59,716 bases of DNA from a virus: the IMG/VR virus record IMGVR_UViG_3300046804_002051, positions 1 to 59,716 of that record. One strand, given 5' to 3'. The notes under the pieces were generated by a model, which made no database searches, was not told the DNA's origin, and was given only the letters and a program-made list of their open reading frames with translations. Both the position numbers and the translations under genes were made by a program. This document shows positions 17,007 to 23,064 of this stretch, in pieces (positions within the stretch are counted from its first letter, which is position 1; each line of letters opens with the position of its first letter).

Positions 17007-18047
17007 TTAAATTACTAATAAAGGAATTTTATAGTTTGCACCATTAATTCTTACAGTCCAAGTTCTATTAGGAGTTATAGTTTCTGTAGTTATAGCACCA
17101 GCATTTGTAAATGCAGATCCTACTACAAATTGATTATTTGCTGTTGCTGTAGCTTCTCTACCTAAAAGTACACATCCACTATAATTTGAACATGCTGTTG
17201 CCCACCCTATTGCAGTATTATTATTACCAACTGAATTACCACTTAAAGCAAATTGACCAACAGCTACATTATTATATCCTATAGTATTTTGACCTAAAGC
17301 ACTATCACCAATTGCTGTATTTGAACTACCTGATGTATTATTTGATAAAACATTAGCACCAATACCTGTATTTGCAGAACCAAATGTATTAAGTGATAAT
17401 GATCCACTACCAACAGCTGTGTTAGTACTTCCACTATTAATAAGTTGTAAAGAATTATGACCTATAGCTGTATTTTCACTACTTGAATTACCTGTAAACA
17501 TTGCAGTATTTCCAATTGCCGTGTTTTTTGAGCCTGTTGTATTACTTAGTAATGCACTTGTACCAATAGCAGTATTATTATTACCTGAAGAATTTGAACG
17601 TAAAGCAGACTGACCAAATGCAGTATTACTATTACCAGATGTAGTATTCCATAGAGTTAAATATCCAAAACCAGTATTACCACTTCCTGAGGTACGGCTT
17701 TTTAAAACACCTTCTCCAAATCCAGTATTTGTAATTTCATTACCTAAACCATTATTCCAAACTGTTTTTTCAGTGAGATTATATTCAAGATGAGGAATCT
17801 GTGTTTGATAAATAGGAATGTTTAATACTCCACCAGCAAATGTAGAAGCTCCACCAGTACCTATTGTAGTAACAGATAAATTACCTAACTGATTTTCTAA
17901 GTCTTTAAATGTAATTGCAGACGGTTGATAATCAGATCTATTTGTAGTATCTCTTACACCAATTGGTATTAAATCATTAGGAGCTAATGTTTTTTTAATC
18001 TTTTTGGTTTTAAATAAACTAAAAAAGTTATTTATATTATTTAGCAT
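17007..18047 (-). CDS. Tail fibre with YadA-head-like tandem repeats
   Basis: The 346-residue product has three parts. Residues 1-55 are a basic N-terminus with LAPNDLIPIGV and AITFKDL, which resembles the N-terminus of the 217-residue protein at 18797-19450 and is probably a virion-anchoring element. Residues 120-289 are ten tandem 17-residue repeats with consensus x-G-x-x-N-T-A-I-G-x-x-A-L-x-x-N-T, the left-handed beta-roll repeat known from YadA-like adhesin heads and phage fibres. The C-terminus has a strand-rich end (TWTVRINGANYKIPLLVI). Expected to be a trimeric, surface-binding fibre. Confidence 0.8.
   Translation of the reverse strand: MLNNINNFFSLFKTKKIKKTLAPNDLIPIGVRDTTNRSDYQPSAITFKDLENQLGNLSVTTIGTGGASTFAGGVLNIPIYQTQIPHLEYNLTEKTVWNNGLGNEITNTGFGEGVLKSRTSGSGNTGFGYLTLWNTTSGNSNTAFGQSALRSNSSGNNNTAIGTSALLSNTTGSKNTAIGNTAMFTGNSSSENTAIGHNSLQLINSGSTNTAVGSGSLSLNTFGSANTGIGANVLSNNTSGSSNTAIGDSALGQNTIGYNNVAVGQFALSGNSVGNNNTAIGWATACSNYSGCVLLGREATATANNQFVVGSAFTNAGAITTETITPNRTWTVRINGANYKIPLLVI
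17181..17690 (-). repeat. Ten tandem 51-bp coding repeats in the fibre gene
   Basis: Each unit encodes 17 residues centred on NTAIG or a variant (NTAFG, NTAVG, NTGIG, NVAVG). The repeats are diverged at the DNA level, so the unit is conserved mainly as protein. One partial unit (NTGFGEGVLKSRT) precedes the first full copy. Copy number of such repeats often varies between related phages. Confidence 0.9.
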
Positions 18048-18053
18048 GAGTTC

Positions 18054-18365
18054 TTATTTTTTTCGAATAAATGGTACTATCTCTACTGTAAATTCTTTTT
18101 CTTTAGTTTCAGGATTATCTACTATAATAAATGTACCTGCTGGTACTCCTGCTTTGGCAGCATCTGCTGCATAGCTCCATATACCATTTGCTAGTAAACC
18201 TTTAACTAATCTAGTTAACTCAACTGCTTTTGCTTCAGGTTTTGAATTATACTCACCTGTTAAGTATACTGCTGGAGTAATGTTTCTTACATTAAATCCT
18301 ACACTTGCTTTTTCTATTCCAGGTACTTCTGGTTTTACGTCAATTGGTTGTTTTACATCTGCCAT
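18054..18365 (-). CDS. Small appendage-cluster protein, unknown
   Basis: A 103-residue protein with a Pro/Val-rich start, a conserved-looking core VYLTGEYNSKPEAKAVELTRL, the segment GLLANGIWSYAADAAKAG, and a C-terminal pair of strands ending in a basic tail (FIRKK). Not recognised. It lies between two other small tail-cluster genes with six- and sixteen-base gaps, so it is probably a minor virion or assembly protein. Confidence 0.75.
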   Translation of the reverse strand: MADVKQPIDVKPEVPGIEKASVGFNVRNITPAVYLTGEYNSKPEAKAVELTRLVKGLLANGIWSYAADAAKAGVPAGTFIIVDNPETKEKEFTVEIVPFIRKK

Positions 18366-18381
18366 GATTTCTAATTTTTAT

Positions 18382-18582
18382 TTATTTTACAATTTTTACT
18401 GTTCCATCTGGAGTACTGTATAGTTCTCCAGGTTTTAATCCTGCAGCACATGCTGCAGCATTGTCAGGGAATTCCCTTCTAATGTTTGCTAAGAGTGCAT
18501 TAAGATGCCCAAACTTAGCAGGTGCCATATCATTATCTGTCTTTAGATATGGATCTGGAGATACTGGAAAAAACTTTACCAT
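18382..18582 (-). CDS. Small appendage-cluster protein, unknown
   Basis: Sixty-six residues: Pro-rich start, helix with GHLNALLANIRREF, Ala-rich AAACAAGL, and a terminal hairpin KPGELYSTPDGTVKIV. That last motif (G-x-L-Y-x-x-x-D-G-x-x-K-I-V) is frequent at the ends of phage fibre-associated proteins. Shares its first base with the last base of the upstream gene. Confidence 0.7.
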   Translation of the reverse strand: MVKFFPVSPDPYLKTDNDMAPAKFGHLNALLANIRREFPDNAAACAAGLKPGELYSTPDGTVKIVK

Positions 18583-18785
18583 TATGCTTTTTGTTTAGTT
18601 GATAATTGTGCTTTTTCTTTTGCACTTTTAAAAAACTTTTCTGCTAGTATATTACTTTTTTCAAGTCTACTCTCTTGCCCTAGTGTGGCAACAGCAGTAA
18701 CTCCTTGTTGTATTAAACTTTCATATCTTTCTTGAAGTAAAGAATCTTTGAAGATTCGATTTACTTTTACTTTTACATCTGACAT
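18582..18785 (-). CDS. Small basic helical protein, unknown
   Basis: Sixty-seven residues, Lys-rich, mostly helical (RIFKDSLLQERYESLIQQG, then LEKSNILAEKFFKSAKEKAQ). No domain recognised. Embedded in the run of small tail-cluster genes. Confidence 0.7.
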   Translation of the reverse strand: MSDVKVKVNRIFKDSLLQERYESLIQQGVTAVATLGQESRLEKSNILAEKFFKSAKEKAQLSTKQKA

Positions 18786-18796
18786 AAGTTCTAATT

Positions 18797-19450
18797 TTAA
18801 AGTGATGTTGTAAATTCTAAGTTGATTGACTCATCCACAAAGATATCATATTCAAATGCAACATTTCCATAAATATCTCCTGCAGCTGATGTACTACCTA
18901 CAGCAAGATACAGTTCAATAGAACCCGGTGTTGTGTTATAGTCTTCCATAATTGTACAGAATTCTGCATTTACAGTACCACCAGCTGTATCTGAAAACAT
19001 TGCTCCATCAGATAATCCAGTTTGTAACCAGTTACCTGTAACATCATCAAATGCTTCTACTGATCCAGATACTCTCCATGGAAAATCTCCATTCAAAGGT
19101 ACATTTGCCGATACAGTACCTATATACCAAAACTGAAAATTAGTACCTACTGCAATCTTACCAGATATCTTGTATGATTTAAGAGTAACTTCATTTCCAA
19201 AAAAGAAACTCTCACCAGAAATAGTATTCACAGTTTCTTTCATTGTTGGAACCAATACATAATCAAAAGGATATGCAAATAAAGTAGACTTTAAATGAGC
19301 ATCAAGAAAGTCTTCTCTTGTGATAGCACCAGTAACAAATCTGTCATCTCTCTTTTGAGTTGCTACACCAACAGCAACTAATGATTTTCTAGGTGCTGAT
19401 TTAAGAACCCTTTTTCCCTTTATCCAAGAAATAAAATTTAAAATATCCAT
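18797..19450 (-). CDS. Beta-rich virion protein sharing an N-terminal anchor with the repeat fibre
   Basis: The 217-residue product begins with a basic segment followed by SAPRKSLVAVGVATQKRDD and AITREDFLDAHL, similar to residues 18-55 of the fibre at 17007-18047. The remaining 150 residues are beta-rich (VGTNFQFWYIGTVSANV, VNAEFCTIMEDYN, SIELYLAVGSTSAAG) and look like a receptor-binding or knob domain. It probably attaches to the same virion site as the fibre. Eighteen bases separate it from the upstream gene. Confidence 0.7.
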   Translation of the reverse strand: MDILNFISWIKGKRVLKSAPRKSLVAVGVATQKRDDRFVTGAITREDFLDAHLKSTLFAYPFDYVLVPTMKETVNTISGESFFFGNEVTLKSYKISGKIAVGTNFQFWYIGTVSANVPLNGDFPWRVSGSVEAFDDVTGNWLQTGLSDGAMFSDTAGGTVNAEFCTIMEDYNTTPGSIELYLAVGSTSAAGDIYGNVAFEYDIFVDESINLEFTTSL

Positions 19451-19468
19451 GATTATTTACTTATAAGG

Positions 19469-19876
19469 TTAACAATAGTCCATTCCATAGAATGCAGTTC
19501 CATCATATAAGAAAGGAATAGCTGTAGTTCCTTCATCTACACCATGATCTGATGGTGGTGAATCTGGACCACAGTTATTAAAGTTAAGATCTCCTGAAGC
19601 AGTAATTTGATATCCACTACTTGTACTTGAGAAAGTCAAATATAACTTATCTCCAAGTCTGTTTTTTACTGAAACCACATTTAGAGTAAAGTCAACTTGA
19701 ATATCTCCTTCAAATTTTACAATTGTTTCTGGAGCTGATAAGTAAAGATTAACTGTTTCCCCTGGAGTTGTAGGTACTGGAAGAGTAATTACTTTTCTTG
19801 AACTTCTAATAAATTCAAACACGGACCTGTTAAGGTATTGCCACATGTAAATTAGTGGTGATTTATATTCTTTCAT
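19469..19876 (-). CDS. Beta-sandwich-like virion protein, first gene of the appendage operon
   Basis: A 135-residue protein with a basic, aromatic N-terminus (SPLIYMWQYLNRSVF, then RSSRKV) and a beta-rich body (TVNLYLSAPETIVKF, DIQVDFTLNVVSVKN, DKLYLTFSSTSSGYQ). It ends with FLYDGTAFYGMDYC. No family recognised. It is 25 bases downstream of the TTGTATATTATA box and thus opens the long appendage transcription unit. Confidence 0.7.
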   Translation of the reverse strand: MKEYKSPLIYMWQYLNRSVFEFIRSSRKVITLPVPTTPGETVNLYLSAPETIVKFEGDIQVDFTLNVVSVKNRLGDKLYLTFSSTSSGYQITASGDLNFNNCGPDSPPSDHGVDEGTTAIPFLYDGTAFYGMDYC

Positions 19877-19900
19877 CTTTTATATTTAAGACATTAATAC

Positions 19901-19912
19901 TATAATATACAA
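19901..19912 (-). promoter_or_regulatory. Candidate late promoter box of the tail-appendage operon
   Basis: Minus strand TTGTATATTATA, 25 bases before the ATG, immediately after a strong hairpin terminator at 19925-19955. Identical box at 13801-13812 and variant at 4101-4113. Confidence 0.5.
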
Positions 19913-19924
19913 AAAATTTTTGAA

Positions 19925-19955
19925 TAAAAAAAATCCCTAGAAAAAAATTTCTAAG
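19925..19955 (-). terminator. Intrinsic terminator separating two leftward units
   Basis: Minus strand: CTTAGAAA pairs with TTTCTAGG (one G-T pair) around a four-T loop, followed by GATTTTTTTT. It ends the transcript covering 19983-21168. Confidence 0.8.
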
Positions 19956-19982
19956 TATCTTTTCGTTTGGAGAGTTATAGAG

Positions 19983-20180
19983 TTAAAACATAAGTCCCAT
20001 AAAAAATGCAATGAATAACATTACAATCAAAGTTATATTGGAGTATTTTCTACCTTCTGGATCATCTTCCCACACATTAGACATCTTATTATATATAGGT
20101 TTATTCATAGCTGCATTCACTAAGAATAAAAATCCTAGTGCACACAATCCTATTATAAACATAATACCTTTAACCATCAT
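19983..20180 (-). CDS. Small two-helix membrane protein
   Basis: Sixty-five residues with two membrane segments: residues about 3-23 (KGIMFIIGLCALGFLFLV) and about 47-65 (NITLIVMLFIAFFMGLMF). These flank a short polar loop containing WEDDPEGRKYS. No family recognised; it could modify the host membrane or take part in lysis timing. It overlaps the DUF3310-like gene by four bases and is followed by a terminator. Confidence 0.75.
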   Translation of the reverse strand: MMVKGIMFIIGLCALGFLFLVNAAMNKPIYNKMSNVWEDDPEGRKYSNITLIVMLFIAFFMGLMF

Positions 20181-20548
20181 AATGAGTTAATTCTTTTTTG
20201 TAAATATACTAAAGCTTTTTGTAAATCCTCCTTTTCAGTCAATTTATTTTTTTTACCTGCTCTAGCAACATACTTAATCACATTACCTAGATAGAAGTCT
20301 TTATCAAGTCCCCAGGCTTCTAACACCTCAAATACTTCATAAGGATTATCCACACCACCGTAGTAACTTGGTCTTGGTCCTTCATCTAGTTTTACAACTC
20401 TTTTACTCCAGTCTACTTCTGCTGCTGTAGGGCAAGGATTGGTAGTAATACTAGTATCTTTTCCATAAACATCCTTGACCATATCTGCATATGGAGAGTA
20501 TTTATCACCTGGACTTGGAGTATATGTATTATAATTTTTACTTTTCAT
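20177..20548 (-). CDS. DUF3310-like protein
   Basis: The C-terminal 60 residues read NPYEVFEVLEAWGLDKDF then YLGNVIKYVARAGKKNK and EDLQKALVYLQKRI. That is the signature of the DUF3310 family (phage small proteins once linked to nucleotide-kinase-like annotations). The 60-residue N-terminus is Pro/Tyr-rich and less conserved. Biochemical function is not established for this family; phages carry it among nucleotide metabolism or early genes. Length 123 is normal. Confidence 0.85.
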   Translation of the reverse strand: MKSKNYNTYTPSPGDKYSPYADMVKDVYGKDTSITTNPCPTAAEVDWSKRVVKLDEGPRPSYYGGVDNPYEVFEVLEAWGLDKDFYLGNVIKYVARAGKKNKLTEKEDLQKALVYLQKRINSL

Positions 20549-20551
20549 AGC

Positions 20552-20845
20552 TTACCATACTATAATTACATCACCTTCATTAAGAACAAGTTTGATAGAA
20601 CCATCAATGTCAATTCTCTCTACAGTCTCCATGTTTAATGATGATGTTCTTACATATACTTGATCTCCTTCTTGTACTTCTTCTACTTTATCTCCTATGG
20701 CATAAACAGTAAGTTTACTCCAGAGCTTTGCAGCTTCCTGCATCATTGCCTCTTCATCTTTTGCAGATAGTTCAATACTAGACTTTTTTCTTTCAGGTAC
20801 ACTTAACAGAATAGTCCTGCCTCTTAGTTTTTTAAATGGTTTCAT
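20552..20845 (-). CDS. Small beta-barrel protein, possible GroES-like co-chaperonin
   Basis: Ninety-seven residues: LRGRTILLSVPE at the N-terminus, then VYAIGDKVEEVQEGDQVYV and IKLVLNEGDVIIVW at the end. The order of a G-D-x-V turn followed by a terminal E-x-D-I-hydrophobic strand is like the GroES beta barrel, and the length matches. The central mobile loop with the usual hydrophobic tripeptide is not obvious. If correct it would partner host GroEL for capsid folding; otherwise it is a generic small beta protein. The leader carries the AAAACCAACA element. Confidence 0.5.
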   Translation of the reverse strand: MKPFKKLRGRTILLSVPERKKSSIELSAKDEEAMMQEAAKLWSKLTVYAIGDKVEEVQEGDQVYVRTSSLNMETVERIDIDGSIKLVLNEGDVIIVW

Positions 20846-20865
20846 TATTTGTTGGTTTTAAAAAT

Positions 20866-21168
20866 TTACGCATCATAACTTTTAGACTTATCTTTTCCCT
20901 TATTCCTTAGATCATAAATAGGAAGTTCTGGTTGAATCAATAAATCCATTTTGATTTTTTCTAGCAGTCCAATCACTGCAAAATTTTCATAGGCCTTTTC
21001 ACCTAGATGTACTTCTATCCCATTATCGGTTTCCATCAAGGATAGAATAACTTTACTTTCTGACATGTTTATTTTTTTAAGGAGCTCATCATATACCATT
21101 CTAGCCTCTAAGTTAGAGTCTGTTCTTTCTGCAACAAACAACCATAACTTTTTTTGCTGATCAGTCAT
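20866..21168 (-). CDS. Small acidic protein, unknown
   Basis: I take the ATG at 21166-21168 (100 residues, starting MTDQQKKLWLFVAER) rather than a TTG four codons upstream. The protein is helical in the first 45 residues, then shows strand-like segments around VILSLMETDNGIEVHL, and ends in a Lys-rich polar tail. No domain recognised. A TATATTTG box lies 25 bases upstream of this ATG. Confidence 0.75.
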   Translation of the reverse strand: MTDQQKKLWLFVAERTDSNLEARMVYDELLKKINMSESKVILSLMETDNGIEVHLGEKAYENFAVIGLLEKIKMDLLIQPELPIYDLRNKGKDKSKSYDA

Positions 21169-21193
21169 TTCATATAACAAACTTTGTGGAGAA

Positions 21194-21201
21194 CAAATAT
21201 A
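21194..21201 (-). promoter_or_regulatory. Candidate promoter (-7 box TATATTTG)
   Basis: Minus-strand TATATTTG, an exact TAnnTTTG match, directly downstream of the terminator at 21223-21247 and 25 bases before the chosen ATG of the 100-residue gene. Confidence 0.45.
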
Positions 21202-21222
21202 TAAATTTTTTTTGTTTAAACT

Positions 21223-21247
21223 AAAAACCCCAGAAAAATTTCCAGGG
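21223..21247 (-). terminator. Intrinsic terminator after the HExxH peptidase gene
   Basis: Minus strand: CCCTGGAAA pairs with TTTCTGGGG (two G-T pairs), followed by TTTTT. It lies 53 bases after the stop of the leftward gene 21300-21743 and makes that gene monocistronic. Confidence 0.7.
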
Positions 21248-21299
21248 TCTCTAGCTTATTAATCAATAAAACTTAATATGAACTTGGTAAAGGTAATAA

Positions 21300-21743
21300 T
21301 TATTTTTTAAAGAATCCTTTTTTAGGTTCTTCTTTTTTATTAAACCCTAACTTCTCTATAATCTTGTTAGCCTCTTCTTCAGCATAAGCAAGGATCTCTT
21401 CTTCTTTATTCTTTACATCCCAGTTATGAAGTAATAAAGACAAGTGTCCGGTCTCATGCATAACTGCAGTACACTTCTCTGTCAAACTGTACCTACTAAA
21501 GGTACCAATGTTAATAAATAGAAAAGGTTTGTACGGTGCCTTCCCAGTCAACTTCTTATCTGCTGGATCATAGTTAGTCCACCCATAAATATAAACCCCA
21601 TTACCTTTAGTCTTATCAACTTCTTCTGCCTTGGCATCTTTAAGATTCAACCCGTGCATCTCATCCACACCATAGTAGTCAAAGATCTCTGTAGCATCCT
21701 TACCTGCTAAGAGAACATATTTACCCATGTCAAACTTTTTCAT
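21300..21743 (-). CDS. Small zincin-type metallopeptidase (HETGH)
   Basis: The 147-residue product carries CTAVMHETGHLSLLLHNW, an HExxH zinc motif, followed after about 20 residues by EEEILAYAEEEANKI, which supplies the third acidic ligand. The arrangement is that of ImmA/IrrE-like or related minimal zincins. It lacks a signal peptide, so it acts in the host cytoplasm. Encoded alone, next to the divergent control region, with its own promoter-like box and terminator, it is probably an early product. Cleavage of a host regulator would be in keeping with family precedent but is inference. The Lys-rich C-terminus ends GFFKK. Confidence 0.8.
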   Translation of the reverse strand: MKKFDMGKYVLLAGKDATEIFDYYGVDEMHGLNLKDAKAEEVDKTKGNGVYIYGWTNYDPADKKLTGKAPYKPFLFINIGTFSRYSLTEKCTAVMHETGHLSLLLHNWDVKNKEEEILAYAEEEANKIIEKLGFNKKEEPKKGFFKK

Positions 21744-21747
21744 AAAG

Positions 21748-21755
21748 CAAATATA
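21748..21755 (-). promoter_or_regulatory. Candidate leftward promoter (-7 box TATATTTG)
   Basis: TATATTTG on the minus strand ends only four bases before the ATG of the peptidase gene. If used, the transcript would be leaderless or nearly so. It faces the non-coding hub that also precedes the rightward genes. Confidence 0.4.
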
Positions 21756-22225
21756 TAAAAAAACCCAGACAGTACTTCTTGATCAGAGAAACTTATCTGG
21801 GGTAGATCTTGGTTATACAAACTTAGGTACCTCAGTCTGATTTCCCAGTATCTAAAAAGTCCAGGACTAGTGAGCAGATCTAACGGTATGCTTCCCTGGA
21901 TCTAGACCTGTGTCTATCCCAACACAGGGGGGCTATGATGCAAAGATAAACAAAACCCCGGTACATTACTACCAGGGTCTGTCTGAGTAAATAAACTTCT
22001 TATGCAAGAAACTTCTACAAATATAAAAATTTTTTTTGGAATTTAAAATCTTGTAAATAAGAGAATGTGATGACCCCCTAGTCAGAGCCACCCCGGCCGT
22101 GTCACAGCTGGGGGTACCCCCCATCTCTTCCTACAGGGTGTCTCTGGTCTGACTAAGAAAAAACTTTTTTCCTGTGCCAGAGAAAAAACTTTTGTCAAGT
22201 CAGACTGTGGCTAACCCATCAACTG
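21756..22225. other. Structured non-coding divergence region
   Basis: About 470 bases between the leftward and rightward arms with no plausible gene. It is less AT-rich than the rest of the window and full of secondary-structure elements. There is a 7-bp hairpin at 21907-21928 (CCTGTGT/ACACAGG). A two-tier hairpin spans 22079-22155: outer arms TAGTCAGA/TCTGACTA, inner CACCC/GGGTG. A palindrome GGGGGTACCCCC sits in its loop at 22110-22121. Two direct copies of AGAAAAAACTTTT lie 25 bases apart at 22156-22168 and 22181-22193, and a third GTCAGAC sits at 22199-22205. It may hold early promoters, a small RNA, or an origin or packaging signal. Confidence 0.6.
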
Positions 22226-22246
22226 CATACAAAATAAATTTGTATG
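22226..22246. repeat. Perfect 8-5-8 inverted repeat over a start codon
   Basis: CATACAAA, five-base spacer ATAAA, TTTGTATG. The ATG of the first rightward gene (22244-22246) is the end of the right arm. It could be an operator for a dimeric repressor or an RNA hairpin that hides the start codon. Confidence 0.7.
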
Positions 22247-22486
22247 AAAGATCAACTTCCAACTCAGTCAGCTCTGGTGAGCATCCTTCCTTTGAAGTCT
22301 CATGACTTCCTTTATGGTATAAAGAAAGTCAACACGGAATCCTGGTTGCCCAGAATTCCTAAAGCCGTTGTCAAAGATCTTATCCAATCTCCTGGATTGT
22401 ATAACATCATTTACCGGCTTTACAAGAATGCAGCTGGATATGAATCCATCTACATTCAATCAGCACAACAGATTGTGACCAAATAA
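22244..22486 (+). CDS. First rightward gene, small basic protein, unknown
   Basis: Eighty residues, basic and compact, with LKSHDFLYGIKKVNTES, WLPRIPKAVVKDL and a Tyr-rich end (YKNAAGYESIYIQSAQQ). No recognised domain. Support for expression: its stop codon lies in the loop of a hairpin terminator, a perfect inverted repeat covers its start, and it follows the non-coding hub directly. A role as an early host-takeover or autoregulated DNA-binding protein is possible but not shown. Confidence 0.65.
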   Translation: MKDQLPTQSALVSILPLKSHDFLYGIKKVNTESWLPRIPKAVVKDLIQSPGLYNIIYRLYKNAAGYESIYIQSAQQIVTK

Positions 22487-22510
22487 GGTCACATCTGTTT
22501 TGCTTTTTCA
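22474..22510 (+). terminator. Intrinsic terminator overlapping the stop codon
   Basis: TGTGACC and GGTCACA pair around AAATAA, whose TAA is the stop codon of the preceding gene; a T-rich stretch follows. Confidence 0.7.
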
Positions 22511-22545
22511 TTTTCCCTCTTTTGGCTAACCCTTAACTTATCTTG
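22511..22545 (+). promoter_or_regulatory. Candidate early promoter with GCTAACCC element
   Basis: CCCTCTTTTGGCTAACCCTT is followed by AACTTATCTTGATAAT, 35 bases before the ATG of the 145-residue gene. The same CCCTCTTTT-nn-GCTAACCCTT-n-ACTT arrangement recurs at 23080-23103, and GGCTAACCC occurs at 22209-22217. It may be a phage promoter or operator; spacing does not fit the standard Bacteroidota -33/-7 pair. Confidence 0.45.
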
Positions 22546-22579
22546 ATAATAATTATTCATTAACTAAAATTTAAACATT

Positions 22580-23017
22580 ATGAAAGCAGTTTATGCAGGA
22601 AATTACATCCGTAAAGAAGGGGAACAAAAAGGTAAAACTTTTCACATTTACACCATTAAGGGTACAGTGGAAGAAATTAAACAGTATATTAATTCCCCGC
22701 AATTTAAACAGTATCCAAGAAAGTCTGCAACAGGTGAACCACAGTTGCATACAATGTATATGGATGCATTTAGAGATGAGTTGCCATTGTATCTTAAACA
22801 AGATGGAAACTTTACATTGGATCAATCTGAAACAAGAAAAGATGTTGCAAGATTGGAAATGTTAGAACAAACAAGTAGTGTTCTAGCAAGTGCATTTGCA
22901 AACAGATTAGCAGACAAAGTATTTGGTGCAGGTAAAGTATCAAGCAGTACTGCAAATTCATTCATACCAGAACCTGTAGCAACAGGTGATGATGCAACAT
23001 TGAATGAAGATTTGTAA
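22580..23017 (+). CDS. Unknown early protein of 145 residues
   Basis: The product has a beta-rich N-terminus (KAVYAGNYIRKEGEQKG, then TFHIYTIKGTVEEIKQY), a helical middle with LARLEML-type Leu spacing (KDVARLEMLEQTSSVLASAF), and a disordered, acidic end (GDDATLNEDL). No domain recognised. It is a monocistronic unit: candidate promoter upstream, strong hairpin terminator 16 bases after the stop. Such isolated, well-terminated early genes are usually highly expressed. The acidic tail could interact with a protein partner. Confidence 0.85.
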   Translation: MKAVYAGNYIRKEGEQKGKTFHIYTIKGTVEEIKQYINSPQFKQYPRKSATGEPQLHTMYMDAFRDELPLYLKQDGNFTLDQSETRKDVARLEMLEQTSSVLASAFANRLADKVFGAGKVSSSTANSFIPEPVATGDDATLNEDL

Positions 23018-23032
23018 GCATTAATGATGAGT

Positions 23033-23064
23033 GAGTAGGACTTAGGTCCTACTCTTCATTTTTT
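23033..23064 (+). terminator. Intrinsic terminator
   Basis: Perfect 9-bp stem GAGTAGGAC/GTCCTACTC with loop TTAG, followed by TTCATTTTTT; 16 bases after the stop of the 145-residue gene. Confidence 0.9.

Noticed and set aside
17181-17690. Possible CRISPR-like array
   Set aside because: The periodicity is 51 bp within an open frame and conserved as protein (NTAIG units), with no identical repeats and no spacers.
22235-22243. TAAATTTG as the -7 box of the first rightward gene
   Set aside because: It matches TAnnTTTG but would start transcription inside the reading frame; it is more economically explained as part of the inverted repeat.
22571-22825. 84-codon minus-strand frame opposite the 145-residue early gene
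   Set aside because: Cys/Phe/Leu-rich complement of the coding strand; the plus-strand gene has a leader, promoter-like element and terminator that the antisense frame lacks.
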